A stretch of DNA of 49,043 bases from Chloroflexaceae bacterium (GTDB lineage Bacteria > Chloroflexota > Chloroflexia > Chloroflexales > Chloroflexaceae): assembly GCA_012031225.1 (NCBI GenBank), contig JAAUTZ010000016.1, forward strand, positions 1-49,043, read 5' to 3'. The translations under genes were made by a program, and so were the position numbers. Below, piece after piece: positions 25,230-34,299 of this stretch. The notes beneath the pieces are model-generated. The model saw only the letters and a list, made by a program, of their open reading frames with translations, did not search any database and was not told the DNA's origin. The first letter of the stretch is position 1. Each line of letters begins with the position of its first letter.

Positions 25230-26561
25230 ATGGCACTGACTGAACATGTCATTATGCGTGAGCTAGATGTCCCGAATATTGCTGATTTTAATGTGTATCT
25301 TCAGCACGATGGGTATGTGGCCTACCGCAAAGCCCTGACTGAAATGAAGCCGAATGAGATTGTGCAGATCGTGAGTGATGCGGGCTTGCGCGGGCGCGGC
25401 GGGGCAGGCTTCCCGACGGGGCGCAAGTGGTCGTTTCTGCCACGCGGCGTATACCCACGCTACCTGCTGTGCAATTGTGATGAGAGCGAGCCGGGCACGT
25501 TCAACAATCACCAGATTATAGACCTGAACCCGCACCAATTGATTGAGGGTGTGGCGTTGTCGGCGTTTGCCATCGAAGCCGAAGTCGCCTACATCTACTG
25601 TCGCGGCGAATTTGCGACGGCGGTGAATACGCTTGAACACGCGATTGAGCAGGCGTATGCAGCCGGGTTCTTGGGCAAGAACATTCTCGGCACAGGTGTG
25701 AACATTGATATGTACGTGCATCGTGGGGCGGGGGCGTACATCTGCGGCGAAGAGACAGCCTTGATGGAATCGCTAGAGGGCAAGATCGGGCAGCCGCGCA
25801 ACAAGCCGCCGTTCCCCGCTGTCGAGGGGCTGTATCGTAAGCCGACGATCATTAACAATGTGGAGACCCTCGCCAATGTGCCCCCGATTGTATTGAAAGG
25901 CGTAGATTGGTATCGCTCCTATGGCACGCAGCAGAGTCCCGGCACGAAGGTCTTTTCGCTGAGTGGGCACGTCAATCGGCCCGGCAACTACGAGTTGCCC
26001 TTCGGGGTGACGTTGCGTGAGCTGATCTACAGCCCAGAATATGGCGGCGGGATGCACGGAGATCGCCCGGTGAAGATTATCATTCCGGGCGGGGCTTCCG
26101 CGCCGTGGCTGATAGATAAGCACCTCGATACGCCGCTTGACTATGAATCGGTGGCGGCGGCTGGCTCGATGCTCGGCTCCGGGGCGGTGATGGTGATGAA
26201 CGATACGGTGAGTGCGCCCCATCTCGCCTACAAGATGGATGAGTTCTTCAAGCACGAGAGCTGCGGCAAGTGTACGCCCTGCCGTGAGGGGACGCACTGG
26301 CTGGTGAAGGTGCTGCACCGCTTTGCGGAGGAGGGGCACGGGCGGGCTGAGGATATTCCTGTGCTGCACAGCATCTACCGCCAGATGCAGGGCAACTGCT
26401 TCTGCCTGCTGGGGGAGAGTGCGGTGATGCCGATCAAGAGTGCGTTAGCCCTCTTCCCAGAGGAATTTGAAGCCTATGTTGCCCGCGCCGCTAGTAATGG
26501 CCATGATGGCCAGAACGGTTCTGCCAAAGGCAAGCCTGTGATTGCGTTGCAGCAGCGGTAA
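25230..26561 (+). CDS. nuoF: NADH-quinone oxidoreductase subunit F (FMN/NADH-binding)
   Basis: 443 residues. NADH/FMN site GLRGRGGAGFPTGRKW at 52-67, CNCDESEPGT at 81-90, and GAGAYICGEETALMESLEGK at 167-185. [4Fe-4S] cluster N3 ligands C345, C348, C351 (SCGKCTPC) plus a Cys in NCFC near 390-392. It accepts a hydride from NADH and starts the electron chain of complex I. ATG 25230 follows AAAAGGA. The extra C-terminal residues (NGHDGQNGSAKGK) form a polar tail. Confidence 0.97.
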   Translation: MALTEHVIMRELDVPNIADFNVYLQHDGYVAYRKALTEMKPNEIVQIVSDAGLRGRGGAGFPTGRKWSFLPRGVYPRYLLCNCDESEPGTFNNHQIIDLNPHQLIEGVALSAFAIEAEVAYIYCRGEFATAVNTLEHAIEQAYAAGFLGKNILGTGVNIDMYVHRGAGAYICGEETALMESLEGKIGQPRNKPPFPAVEGLYRKPTIINNVETLANVPPIVLKGVDWYRSYGTQQSPGTKVFSLSGHVNRPGNYELPFGVTLRELIYSPEYGGGMHGDRPVKIIIPGGASAPWLIDKHLDTPLDYESVAAAGSMLGSGAVMVMNDTVSAPHLAYKMDEFFKHESCGKCTPCREGTHWLVKVLHRFAEEGHGRAEDIPVLHSIYRQMQGNCFCLLGESAVMPIKSALALFPEEFEAYVARAASNGHDGQNGSAKGKPVIALQQR

Positions 26562-26605
26562 GATCCGCCGGATGCCAGATTGCGAAGAGATAGGAGAATC
26601 ATGCA

Positions 26606-29407
26606 ATGGCTGAGATAATCATAACGGTAGACGGTGTGCAGATCACTGTGCCAGATACGATGAATGTCGTAGATGCTGCTCGCCTTGCCGCCACCCAGAT
26701 TCCCGTCTTTTGTTACCACCCGCGCCTGCCTGCCGTCGGGATGTGCCGGATGTGTATGGTGGCGATTGGGATGCCCCGTATAGATCGGGATACGCGCCAG
26801 CCGATGTTGAATGAACACGGCAAGCCGATCATCCAGATGTTCCCCAAGCTGCAACCGGCGTGTACCACCCGCGTTGCCGATGGCATGGTGGTGATTACCA
26901 ATTCGGAAGAGGTCAAGTTTGCCCAGAACGGTGTGCTTGAGTTTCTGCTCACCTCGCACCCACTCGATTGTCCGGTATGCGACAAGGGCGGCGAGTGCCC
27001 CTTGCAAAATCTGACGATGGAGTGGGGCCCCGGCAATAGCCGCTTTGATTACAGCGACAAGGTCCACTTCGAGAAGCCCTACAAGCTCGGCGACTTGATC
27101 AACCTTGACCGCGAACGCTGCATTTTGTGTAGCCGCTGTGTGCGCTTCCAAGATGATCTTGCCGATGATTCTGTGTTGGGCTTCGATCAGCGCGGGCGCA
27201 AGTGGCATATCATTAGCAAGAGTGACCCGCCTTTCGATAGCAAATTCAGTGGCAACACCACCGACATCTGCCCCGTCGGTGCGCTGACAACAAGCGATTT
27301 CCGCTTTCGGGCGCGGGCGTGGGAGTTGACCTCTGTGCCCTCGCTGTGCAACCACTGCGCGGTGGGCTGCAACACCACCCTCGATATGCGCCACAATCAG
27401 CTCCAGCGCGTGATGCCGCGTGACAATGCCGCTGTCAATGATATTTGGATCTGCGACAAAGGCCGCTTTGGGCATCGGTTCATCGAGCGTGAGCACCGCC
27501 TGACTACGCCGCTCGTGCGCCGCGATGGGCAGCTCCAGCCCGCAACGTGGGATGAGGCCCTCGATGTGATTGCGACCAACCTCCGCGCTATCCAAGCGGC
27601 AGCAGGCGGCGCGGCCCTTGCAGGCTTGGCGGGCGAGCATCTGGCGAATGAGGACCTGTTCCTGTTCCAACGCCTGTTCCGCGAGGTGCTGGGCAGCAAC
27701 AATCTTGATACCCGCACCGGTGTGCCGGGTGAGTATGCGCTGGATGATGTGGGCTATCAGTATGGGGTCGGGGTTGGGACGAATTTGATGGATCTGGGCA
27801 AAGGCACGGCGGTGCTGGTATTCGGGGCTGATCCCGAAGAAGAAGCCCCCCTGTATATGCTGCGCTTGCGCCAGATTGTCACACAGGGCGGGAGCTTGAT
27901 TGTTGCCAACCCGCGCCCGACCAAGCTGGATCGTTCGGCTACGCAGACGCTGCACTATCGCCCCGATAGCGAGCGTGAGGTATTGCTAGCTCTGCTCAAG
28001 CTCGTCAGCGCGGAAACCAAGCAGATCCCGCAACGCACGACTGGCGGGGCTGAACTAAAGGGCACACTGGAGCAGACCAAGCTCGATGCAGTTGCCAAGC
28101 TCAGTGGGCTAGAGCAAGCAGCCCTCGCACAAGCCGCCCAGACGATCCTTGCCGCCGAGCATCTGCTGATTGTCTACGGAGCCGATGTGCTTGTACACGG
28201 GGCGAGCCTCTCGGCGTTGCTTGCCAATCTGTTGATCCTGCGGGGCAAAGTCGGGCTTGCCAACAGTGGGCTGATCCCGCTACTGGCACGCGGCAATAGT
28301 CGCGGTGCGCTGGATATGGGCGTGCGCCCAGATAAGGCGGCAGGCTATGCGCCCCTGAAGCAGGCGGGACTCACGGCGCGGGAGATGTGGCCTGCGGCAC
28401 TTGCAGGCAAGCTGCGGGGCATGTACCTGATGGGCAGTGATCCCGTTGCCAGCTACGCCCCAGCGCGGGCGGCACTCGATGCGCTGGCGTTTCTGGTGGT
28501 GCAGGATACTACCCTCACCGCAACCGCTCAGCTTGCTGATGTAGTGCTGCCCGGCACGAATGTTGCCGAATATGATGCCACCTACACCAATGCTGAGCGG
28601 CGCGTGCAGCGGGCCCGCCTTGCCCGCAAGGTGTATGATGCGAGCAAGCCCAATTGGGAGATTGTGCAGGCGGTGGCCCAAGCCCTGCAAGGCGAACTGG
28701 TTCTCGCGGGAGCCGCCAGCAGTACCACCGTGACCCGCACGGTAGGCGGCAATGGCAAGTCTGGCGATGGCGTGCAGGGCAAGCTGACCTTGACCACCAG
28801 CACCGCTAGCCCAGTGGCCGCGCAGGAAAGCTGGGACTACATAACTGTTGGCGAAGTGGCAGCCGATATTGCCGACCTTGTGCCGGGCTATGCCGGCATC
28901 ACCCACACGGCACTGGCTCAAACGGCGCAGACGAAGGAGTGGGGCCGCCAAGCCAATGAAGACTATTTCTACGATGGCACAAGCTACACGAATGCCGAAG
29001 GGGTAGGCTTGCAAGTGCCGGCGGGGGCGGAGTTGCCCAAAGCCACCTTTGACTTGACCCCGCCACCAGCAACCAAAGTGCCCGCGAGCAGCACGTATCC
29101 GTTTGCCCTGCTGGTGCAGACGCTGGCCTATCGCAACGATCCGTTCCTGCACGACTCGTTGCTGCAAAGCCATATTCCAGCGGGCTATATCGCCCTGAAT
29201 ACGGCGGATGCCGCCCAGCTCGGCATTGCAGCCGGAGCGCAGGTGCAGCTCACATCGGCAGCAGGCAGCCTACGTGGTACGGCGCGGGTCGTGCCCGATC
29301 TACCGGCGGGCTGTGTGTTGGTTCCGGGGGGGCTGGTTGATCTGCCGGTCGCAACGATCCAGACGGGAGCTTTGACGCGGGTAGCAGTGAGCAGTGTTGC
29401 GGAGTAA
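26606..29407 (+). CDS. nuoG: NADH-quinone oxidoreductase subunit G (75-kDa)
   Basis: 933 residues. N-terminal [2Fe-2S] ferredoxin fold (C36, C47, C50, C86); N5-type cluster with H118, C122, C125, C131; N4 cluster with C172, C175, C178, C222; and the extra N7 site C248, C251, C255, C283, which only some bacterial complexes keep. The remainder is a molybdopterin-oxidoreductase-like domain without visible Mo ligands. It carries electrons from NuoF toward NuoI. ATG 26606 follows AGGAG; another ATG at 26600 is out of frame. Confidence 0.96.
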   Translation: MAEIIITVDGVQITVPDTMNVVDAARLAATQIPVFCYHPRLPAVGMCRMCMVAIGMPRIDRDTRQPMLNEHGKPIIQMFPKLQPACTTRVADGMVVITNSEEVKFAQNGVLEFLLTSHPLDCPVCDKGGECPLQNLTMEWGPGNSRFDYSDKVHFEKPYKLGDLINLDRERCILCSRCVRFQDDLADDSVLGFDQRGRKWHIISKSDPPFDSKFSGNTTDICPVGALTTSDFRFRARAWELTSVPSLCNHCAVGCNTTLDMRHNQLQRVMPRDNAAVNDIWICDKGRFGHRFIEREHRLTTPLVRRDGQLQPATWDEALDVIATNLRAIQAAAGGAALAGLAGEHLANEDLFLFQRLFREVLGSNNLDTRTGVPGEYALDDVGYQYGVGVGTNLMDLGKGTAVLVFGADPEEEAPLYMLRLRQIVTQGGSLIVANPRPTKLDRSATQTLHYRPDSEREVLLALLKLVSAETKQIPQRTTGGAELKGTLEQTKLDAVAKLSGLEQAALAQAAQTILAAEHLLIVYGADVLVHGASLSALLANLLILRGKVGLANSGLIPLLARGNSRGALDMGVRPDKAAGYAPLKQAGLTAREMWPAALAGKLRGMYLMGSDPVASYAPARAALDALAFLVVQDTTLTATAQLADVVLPGTNVAEYDATYTNAERRVQRARLARKVYDASKPNWEIVQAVAQALQGELVLAGAASSTTVTRTVGGNGKSGDGVQGKLTLTTSTASPVAAQESWDYITVGEVAADIADLVPGYAGITHTALAQTAQTKEWGRQANEDYFYDGTSYTNAEGVGLQVPAGAELPKATFDLTPPPATKVPASSTYPFALLVQTLAYRNDPFLHDSLLQSHIPAGYIALNTADAAQLGIAAGAQVQLTSAAGSLRGTARVVPDLPAGCVLVPGGLVDLPVATIQTGALTRVAVSSVAE

Positions 29408-29440
29408 GCTGTGCGGTTAGCCTGAAAGGGGCTAGGTGCA

Positions 29441-30718
29441 ATGGATATTTTCCTGATCGTGTTTCTCGTGGTCCAAGTCCTCATTATCACGCTGGCGGTG
29501 ACAACCGGCTTTGCCTACCTGACGTGGTACGAACGCCGCCTGTTAGCGCGTTTCCAGAACCGGGTGGGTCCCAATCGGGCAGGCCCGCTAGGCTTACTGC
29601 AACCAGTGGCCGATGCCGTTAAGCTCTTCTTCAAAGAGGACGTAATCCCAACCGCATCGGATAAGGTAGTCTACCTGCTTGCGCCGGTGTTAGCGGTGAT
29701 GACGGCGATTGTGATCTGGGCGGTGATTCCCTTCGGTTGCTTCAACCTGAATGGCGATCATACGGCCTGCTTCGATCCGGCGCGGCGCGACGAGGTGTGG
29801 AACGCGCTGCAAGTGGCTGAAGTCAACATCGGCATCCTGTTCATCCTCGCTGTCACCTCGATTGGGGTGTATGGGATTACGCTGGCGGGCTGGGCAAGCA
29901 ACAGCAAGTACGCCATGCTGGGGGGCATTCGCGCCTCCGCCCAGCTTATCTCGTATGAGTTGGCGTTTGGGATGGCAGTGCTGAGTGTCGTCATGTTTGG
30001 GGGCACTCTTAGCACATGGGAGATCGTGCTGGCCCAAGAGGGGCTGTGGTTCTTCTTCCCGCTCATTCTCGGCTTTCTGCTGTTTATGATCAGTGCCACT
30101 GCCGAATTGGTCCGTACCCCGTTTGACCTTGTGGAAGCCGAACAAGAGCTAACGAGTGGCTACAACACCGAGTACGGCTCGATGAAGTTTGCGCTGTTCT
30201 TCATGTCCGAGTACATCAAGATGATCGCCATGAGTGCAATTGCCACGACGCTGTTCTTGGGCGGGTGGCGGTTTCCGGGCTTGGAGACGCTCGGTGATGG
30301 GGTCGCCGCGCTCGCTGGGCCATGGCCGGCGGCGATCATTGTGGGCTTGGTGTCGCTCGGCTCATTCCTCTTGAAAGTGGCCATGTTCCTGTTTATGCTC
30401 GTGTGGCTACGGGCTTCTTGGCCCCGCATGCGTTACGACCAATTGATGCAGTTTGGCTGGAAGTCGCTCCTGCCCTTAGCCATCCTCAATCTGGTGATGA
30501 TCCCAGTGGTGGTGGTGTTGGTTCCCGATAACCGCTACATCCAGACCGCGATCCTGTTTGTGTTGGGCATTGCGGCAATCTTTGGGGCGGCCCGGATCGG
30601 CGGGCGCGGGCGGGTTAAGAGCAAGGTAGAGCTGGTGCAGCCGGTGGCGGAAGGCAAGCAGGCGAGCGCGGCGAGTAGTGCGCCAGCATCCCAGCAGACG
30701 AGTGGCGTGGCGAGCTAG
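29441..30718 (+). CDS. nuoH: NADH-quinone oxidoreductase subunit H
   Basis: 425 residues with about eight to nine membrane helices. Signature segments: YERRLLARFQNRVGPNRAGP, LQPVADAVKLFFKED, and ATAELVRTPFDLVEAEQELTSGYNTEYGSMKFALFFMSEYIKM, whose charged residues line the quinone chamber. It links the quinone site to the proton channels. A C-terminal extension of about 35 residues, rich in Ala, Ser and Gln, is unusual compared with the E. coli protein. ATG 29441 follows a GAAAGGGG sequence. Confidence 0.96.
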   Translation: MDIFLIVFLVVQVLIITLAVTTGFAYLTWYERRLLARFQNRVGPNRAGPLGLLQPVADAVKLFFKEDVIPTASDKVVYLLAPVLAVMTAIVIWAVIPFGCFNLNGDHTACFDPARRDEVWNALQVAEVNIGILFILAVTSIGVYGITLAGWASNSKYAMLGGIRASAQLISYELAFGMAVLSVVMFGGTLSTWEIVLAQEGLWFFFPLILGFLLFMISATAELVRTPFDLVEAEQELTSGYNTEYGSMKFALFFMSEYIKMIAMSAIATTLFLGGWRFPGLETLGDGVAALAGPWPAAIIVGLVSLGSFLLKVAMFLFMLVWLRASWPRMRYDQLMQFGWKSLLPLAILNLVMIPVVVVLVPDNRYIQTAILFVLGIAAIFGAARIGGRGRVKSKVELVQPVAEGKQASAASSAPASQQTSGVAS

Positions 30719-30787
30719 TGCGGCTTGCCCTTGCAGCAGGGCAGCGCATTCCATACGGTGTCCTACCAAGAGAGAGAAGGAGTGACC

Positions 30788-31285
30788 ATGATTGGTGATC
30801 TGGTAAAAGGGCTGGCTACAACGGTGCGCTATATGTTCCGCAAGCCAGTCACCATTGAATATCCCGAAGTCAAGCGGCCTGTGCGGGAACGCTTTCGTGG
30901 CAAGCACGAACTCAAACGGTTTGAGAATGGCATGGAACGCTGCATCGGCTGCTCGCTATGTTCGGCGGCATGCCCCTCAGATGCGATCCTTGTCGTGCCT
31001 GCCGAGAATAACCCGCAGCAGCCAAACTCGCCCGGCGAACGCTACGCCGCGACGTATGAGATCAACATGCTGCGCTGCATCTTCTGCGGCTACTGCGAGG
31101 ATGCATGCCCCACCAATGCGATTGTGCTAGAGCATCAGTATGAGCTATCGTATTATGATCGGCGCGCCTCAATTTATACCAAAGACATGCTGCTTGTGCC
31201 CCCCGATCAAGGTCACGGGGCGATCCCGCCGGTACTCGAGCAGGTCAATCGCACGCCTAGCCCGCCCGCCCAGATCGAGCTATAA
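30788..31285 (+). CDS. nuoI: NADH-quinone oxidoreductase subunit I
   Basis: 165 residues. Two ferredoxin-type [4Fe-4S] motifs: RCIGCSLCSAACPSDAI and RCIFCGYCEDACPTNAI (clusters N6a and N6b). It passes electrons from NuoG to NuoB along the wall of the peripheral arm. An amphipathic N-terminus contacts the membrane. Start ATG 30788 follows AAGGAG; the frame is open to 30725 without a better signal. Eleven bases separate it from nuoJ. Confidence 0.96.
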   Translation: MIGDLVKGLATTVRYMFRKPVTIEYPEVKRPVRERFRGKHELKRFENGMERCIGCSLCSAACPSDAILVVPAENNPQQPNSPGERYAATYEINMLRCIFCGYCEDACPTNAIVLEHQYELSYYDRRASIYTKDMLLVPPDQGHGAIPPVLEQVNRTPSPPAQIEL

Positions 31286-31296
31286 GGGAGCCGACC

Positions 31297-31905
31297 ATGA
31301 GCTTTGAACTGTTTATGTTTCTCGTGACTGCGGCGATTGCCTTAGCCGGCGGGGTTGGCATGATTGTCGCCCGTAACACGGTGCATAGTGCGCTGTTTCT
31401 ACTGCTCAACTTCTTTGCGATTGCGGTGCTGTTCCTGTTGCTGCATTCGCCATTCCTATTTGCGATCCAGCTTACGATCTATGCGGGCGCGATTATGGTG
31501 CTGTTCCTGTTTGTGGTGATGCTGCTGGGGGTCGAGAGTATCGAAGATCGCACCAAAGATCGGCTGGCGGGGCAGCTCTGGCTCTCGGTGGTATTGACGC
31601 TGATCTTGATGGTGCAGGCGATAACGATTACGCTACTCGCTGAGCCAGCCGAGTCGCAAGCCCAAAATACGGCGTTGCTCGATCAGTTGGCTGATCCCGC
31701 CTTGATCGGCGCAACGCTGTTTACGACCTACCTGCTGCCATTCCAGATCACCGGTGTGATCCTGCTGGTGGGCATTGTTGGAGTGGTGGTGCTGCACCAA
31801 CGGGCGCACCTGTATGGGCCTTTGTCCGAGACGGAGCGTGAATTTGCCGAGCAATATGCCGCCGAACGGACAGCAAGTGGGCAACCCGCCGAACAAGCAT
31901 CCTAG
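31297..31905 (+). CDS. nuoJ: NADH-quinone oxidoreductase subunit J
   Basis: 202 residues with five membrane helices (ND6 family). The third helix has the conserved IYAGAIMVLFLFVVMLLG segment with its pi-bulge. Part of the proton-translocation path of the membrane arm. A polar C-terminal tail of about 25 residues follows the last helix. ATG 31297 follows GGGAG. Confidence 0.95.
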   Translation: MSFELFMFLVTAAIALAGGVGMIVARNTVHSALFLLLNFFAIAVLFLLLHSPFLFAIQLTIYAGAIMVLFLFVVMLLGVESIEDRTKDRLAGQLWLSVVLTLILMVQAITITLLAEPAESQAQNTALLDQLADPALIGATLFTTYLLPFQITGVILLVGIVGVVVLHQRAHLYGPLSETEREFAEQYAAERTASGQPAEQAS

Positions 31906-31950
31906 AGCACTGGGCACGACGGGGAATAGACGGGAGAGAAGGGGTATTGT

Positions 31951-32253
31951 ATGGTTGAGACAAGCTACTACATTCTCTTGAGTGCGTCGCTGTTCACGCT
32001 CGGCATTCTGGGGGTGTTGGTGCGGCGCAACGCGATTGTGGTGTTTATGTCGGTGGAGCTGATGCTGAATGCAGCCAATCTTGCGTTTGTGGCGTTTGCG
32101 CGGCAGCAGGGCAACATTGACGGGCAGGTATTGGTGTTTTTTGTGATTACGGTAGCGGCGGCAGAAGTTGCCGTAGGGCTGGCTCTGCTGGTGACGATCT
32201 TCCGCAACAAACAAACTGCCGATGTGGATGCGATCAGCCAATTACACGGCTAG
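31951..32253 (+). CDS. nuoK: NADH-quinone oxidoreductase subunit K
   Basis: 100 residues with three membrane helices (ND4L family). The two conserved membrane glutamates lie in [14 protein letters not shown] and [14 protein letters not shown]. They form part of a proton channel with NuoJ and NuoN. ATG 31951 follows GAGAAGG. Confidence 0.96.
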   Translation: MVETSYYILLSASLFTLGILGVLVRRNAIVVFMSVELMLNAANLAFVAFARQQGNIDGQVLVFFVITVAAAEVAVGLALLVTIFRNKQTADVDAISQLHG

Positions 32254-32310
32254 CTTGCCGTGCGCGAGCCTACAGCCATTTGGGGGCTGTGCAAGGAGAA
32301 AGACACAACC

Positions 32311-34275
32311 ATGCTTGATCTGATTTGGCTGATCCCGCTCTTACCCTTTATCGGCTTTCTGATAAACACCCTGTATACGGGGCGTATTGCTGATGTACAC
32401 ACCCGCGAACGCACGGCGGGCTATGTGGCGGTGGGTGCGGTGGGAGCGGCGTTTATCGTGGCGTTGCTGGCATTCGTCCAATTGGGGCAGCTGCCCGAAG
32501 AAGCCCGCCTGCACCAAGTAGTGCTGTGGACGTGGCTTGCCACAGGTAGCCTGAATGTCCCATTCGGGCTGATGCTCGATCCGTTGGCGGGCGTGATGAT
32601 GCTGCTCGTGACGGGGGTCGGTACGCTGATCCACATCTACTCTATCGGCTACATGCATGGCGACAAGCGCGTCGCTCGCTACTTTGCCTACCTCAATCTG
32701 TTCATCACGATGATGCTGTTGCTCGTGATGGGCAACAATCTGCTGCTGCTCTTTCTGGGTTGGGAAGGGGTGGGGTTGTGTTCGTTCCTGCTGATTGGCT
32801 ACTGGTATGAGAAGCGGTCTGCATCGGGTGCGGCGGTCAAGGCATTTGTCGTCAACCGCATTGGCGATGCGGCGATCCTGCTGGCGATGATGGCGATCTT
32901 CTTCTACTTCGGCACGCTCAATTTCTTCACGACGACGGTGAATGGGATTGAGTATCCGGGCTTTATCGAGGAAACAAGCCGGATTGCCGGCGTGACAGTG
33001 GGCATCCCCGGCCAGACGTTCCTGATTGGCACAATCATCTCCCTGCTGCTGCTGATTGGCGTGACGGGCAAATCGGCCCAACTGCCGCTCTTTGTGTGGC
33101 TGCCGGATGCGATGGCGGGGCCTACGCCCGTCTCTGCTCTGATCCACGCCGCAACGATGGTCACGGCGGGGGTGTATCTGATTGCCCGCACGCATGCGAT
33201 CTTCACCCCAACCACACTGGCCATCGTGACGTGGGTCGGCGCACTGACGGCGATCATTGCCGCAACCGCTGCAATTGCCCAGTGGGATATTAAGCGCGTG
33301 TTGGCCTACTCCACTGTCTCGCAACTCGGCTTTATGGTGGCGGCGGCAGGCATGGGCATCTATGTTGCCGCGATCTTCCACCTGCTCACGCACGGCGTAT
33401 TCAAAGCCCTGCTCTTTCTGGGTAGCGGCTCGGTCATTCACGGCACGCACGAGACGCAGGATATGCGCCGGATGGGGGGGTTGCGCGAGCATATGCCCAC
33501 CACCTTCTGGACCTACTTGATCGGGGCGTTATCGTTGGCGGGCATCGTACCGCTCGCAGGCTTCTGGAGCAAGGACGAGATCATCGCGCATGCGTGGAAG
33601 CATCAAGGCGATGCTGGGTACATCCTGCCGGTGTTCTTCATTCTGGTGCTGTCCTCCGCAATGACGGCCTTTTACATGGGGCGGCAGATGGCGTTGGTCT
33701 TCTGGGGCAAGCAGCGCGATCACCACTACCACCCGCACGAAAGCCCGTCAGTGATGACAATCCCGCTCGTGATCCTTGCGGGGCTGACGGTGCTCGCGGG
33801 TGCGCTGAATTTGCCCGGCTCGCACTGGCTGACCGACTGGCTGCATCCGGTGATGCGCGAAGAAGCAGCCCAGTTCAGCATTGGGGTGGCGGTATTTGCC
33901 ACGCTGCTGGCGGCGGGCAGTGGTTATCTGGGCTGGTGGTTGTATGCGGTCAAGTTTGCCAATAAGATCACGGTAGATGGCAAAGACCCACTCTATCACT
34001 GGACGGGCGACATTTGGGATTCGATGGCGGCGGCGTGGTATTTCGATGCCCTCTACAACAGCACCATTGTGCCTGCGTATCGGCGCGTGGCGGGCTTCTT
34101 TGCAGCGGTGTTTGATCCGCAGGGCATAGATGGCATTGTGAATGGCGTAGGGCGGCTGTTTGGGCGGGCTTCAAATGGCGCACGCACCTTGCAGAACGGC
34201 TTTGTGCGGACGTATGCGCTAGCGTTTTTTCTAGGCGTAGTCGTGATTATCGGCTACCTGATTACAGCCCTCTAG
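32311..34275 (+). CDS. nuoL: NADH-quinone oxidoreductase subunit L (antiporter-like)
   Basis: 654 residues with about 16 membrane helices including the long lateral helix near the C-terminus. Conserved antiporter residues occur in FLGWEGVGLCSFLLIGYW (key Glu), TGKSAQLPLFVWLPDAMAGPTPVSALIHAATMVTAGVYL (key Lys and His) and LTHGVFKALLFLGSGSVIH. It is the distal proton pump. Start ATG 32311 has AAGGAG about 11 bases upstream; GTG 32260 is open in the same frame but less likely. Confidence 0.96.
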   Translation: MLDLIWLIPLLPFIGFLINTLYTGRIADVHTRERTAGYVAVGAVGAAFIVALLAFVQLGQLPEEARLHQVVLWTWLATGSLNVPFGLMLDPLAGVMMLLVTGVGTLIHIYSIGYMHGDKRVARYFAYLNLFITMMLLLVMGNNLLLLFLGWEGVGLCSFLLIGYWYEKRSASGAAVKAFVVNRIGDAAILLAMMAIFFYFGTLNFFTTTVNGIEYPGFIEETSRIAGVTVGIPGQTFLIGTIISLLLLIGVTGKSAQLPLFVWLPDAMAGPTPVSALIHAATMVTAGVYLIARTHAIFTPTTLAIVTWVGALTAIIAATAAIAQWDIKRVLAYSTVSQLGFMVAAAGMGIYVAAIFHLLTHGVFKALLFLGSGSVIHGTHETQDMRRMGGLREHMPTTFWTYLIGALSLAGIVPLAGFWSKDEIIAHAWKHQGDAGYILPVFFILVLSSAMTAFYMGRQMALVFWGKQRDHHYHPHESPSVMTIPLVILAGLTVLAGALNLPGSHWLTDWLHPVMREEAAQFSIGVAVFATLLAAGSGYLGWWLYAVKFANKITVDGKDPLYHWTGDIWDSMAAAWYFDALYNSTIVPAYRRVAGFFAAVFDPQGIDGIVNGVGRLFGRASNGARTLQNGFVRTYALAFFLGVVVIIGYLITAL

Positions 34276-34299
34276 GGCTATTGTTGCAGGAGTTGAGGT

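Noticed and set aside
26474-27955. 493-codon open frame on the minus strand
   Set aside because: Antisense to nuoG, which has all its cluster ligands; composition is atypical for a protein.
32341-33492. 383-codon open frame on the minus strand
   Set aside because: Antisense to nuoL; extremely His/Gln/Arg-rich shadow sequence.
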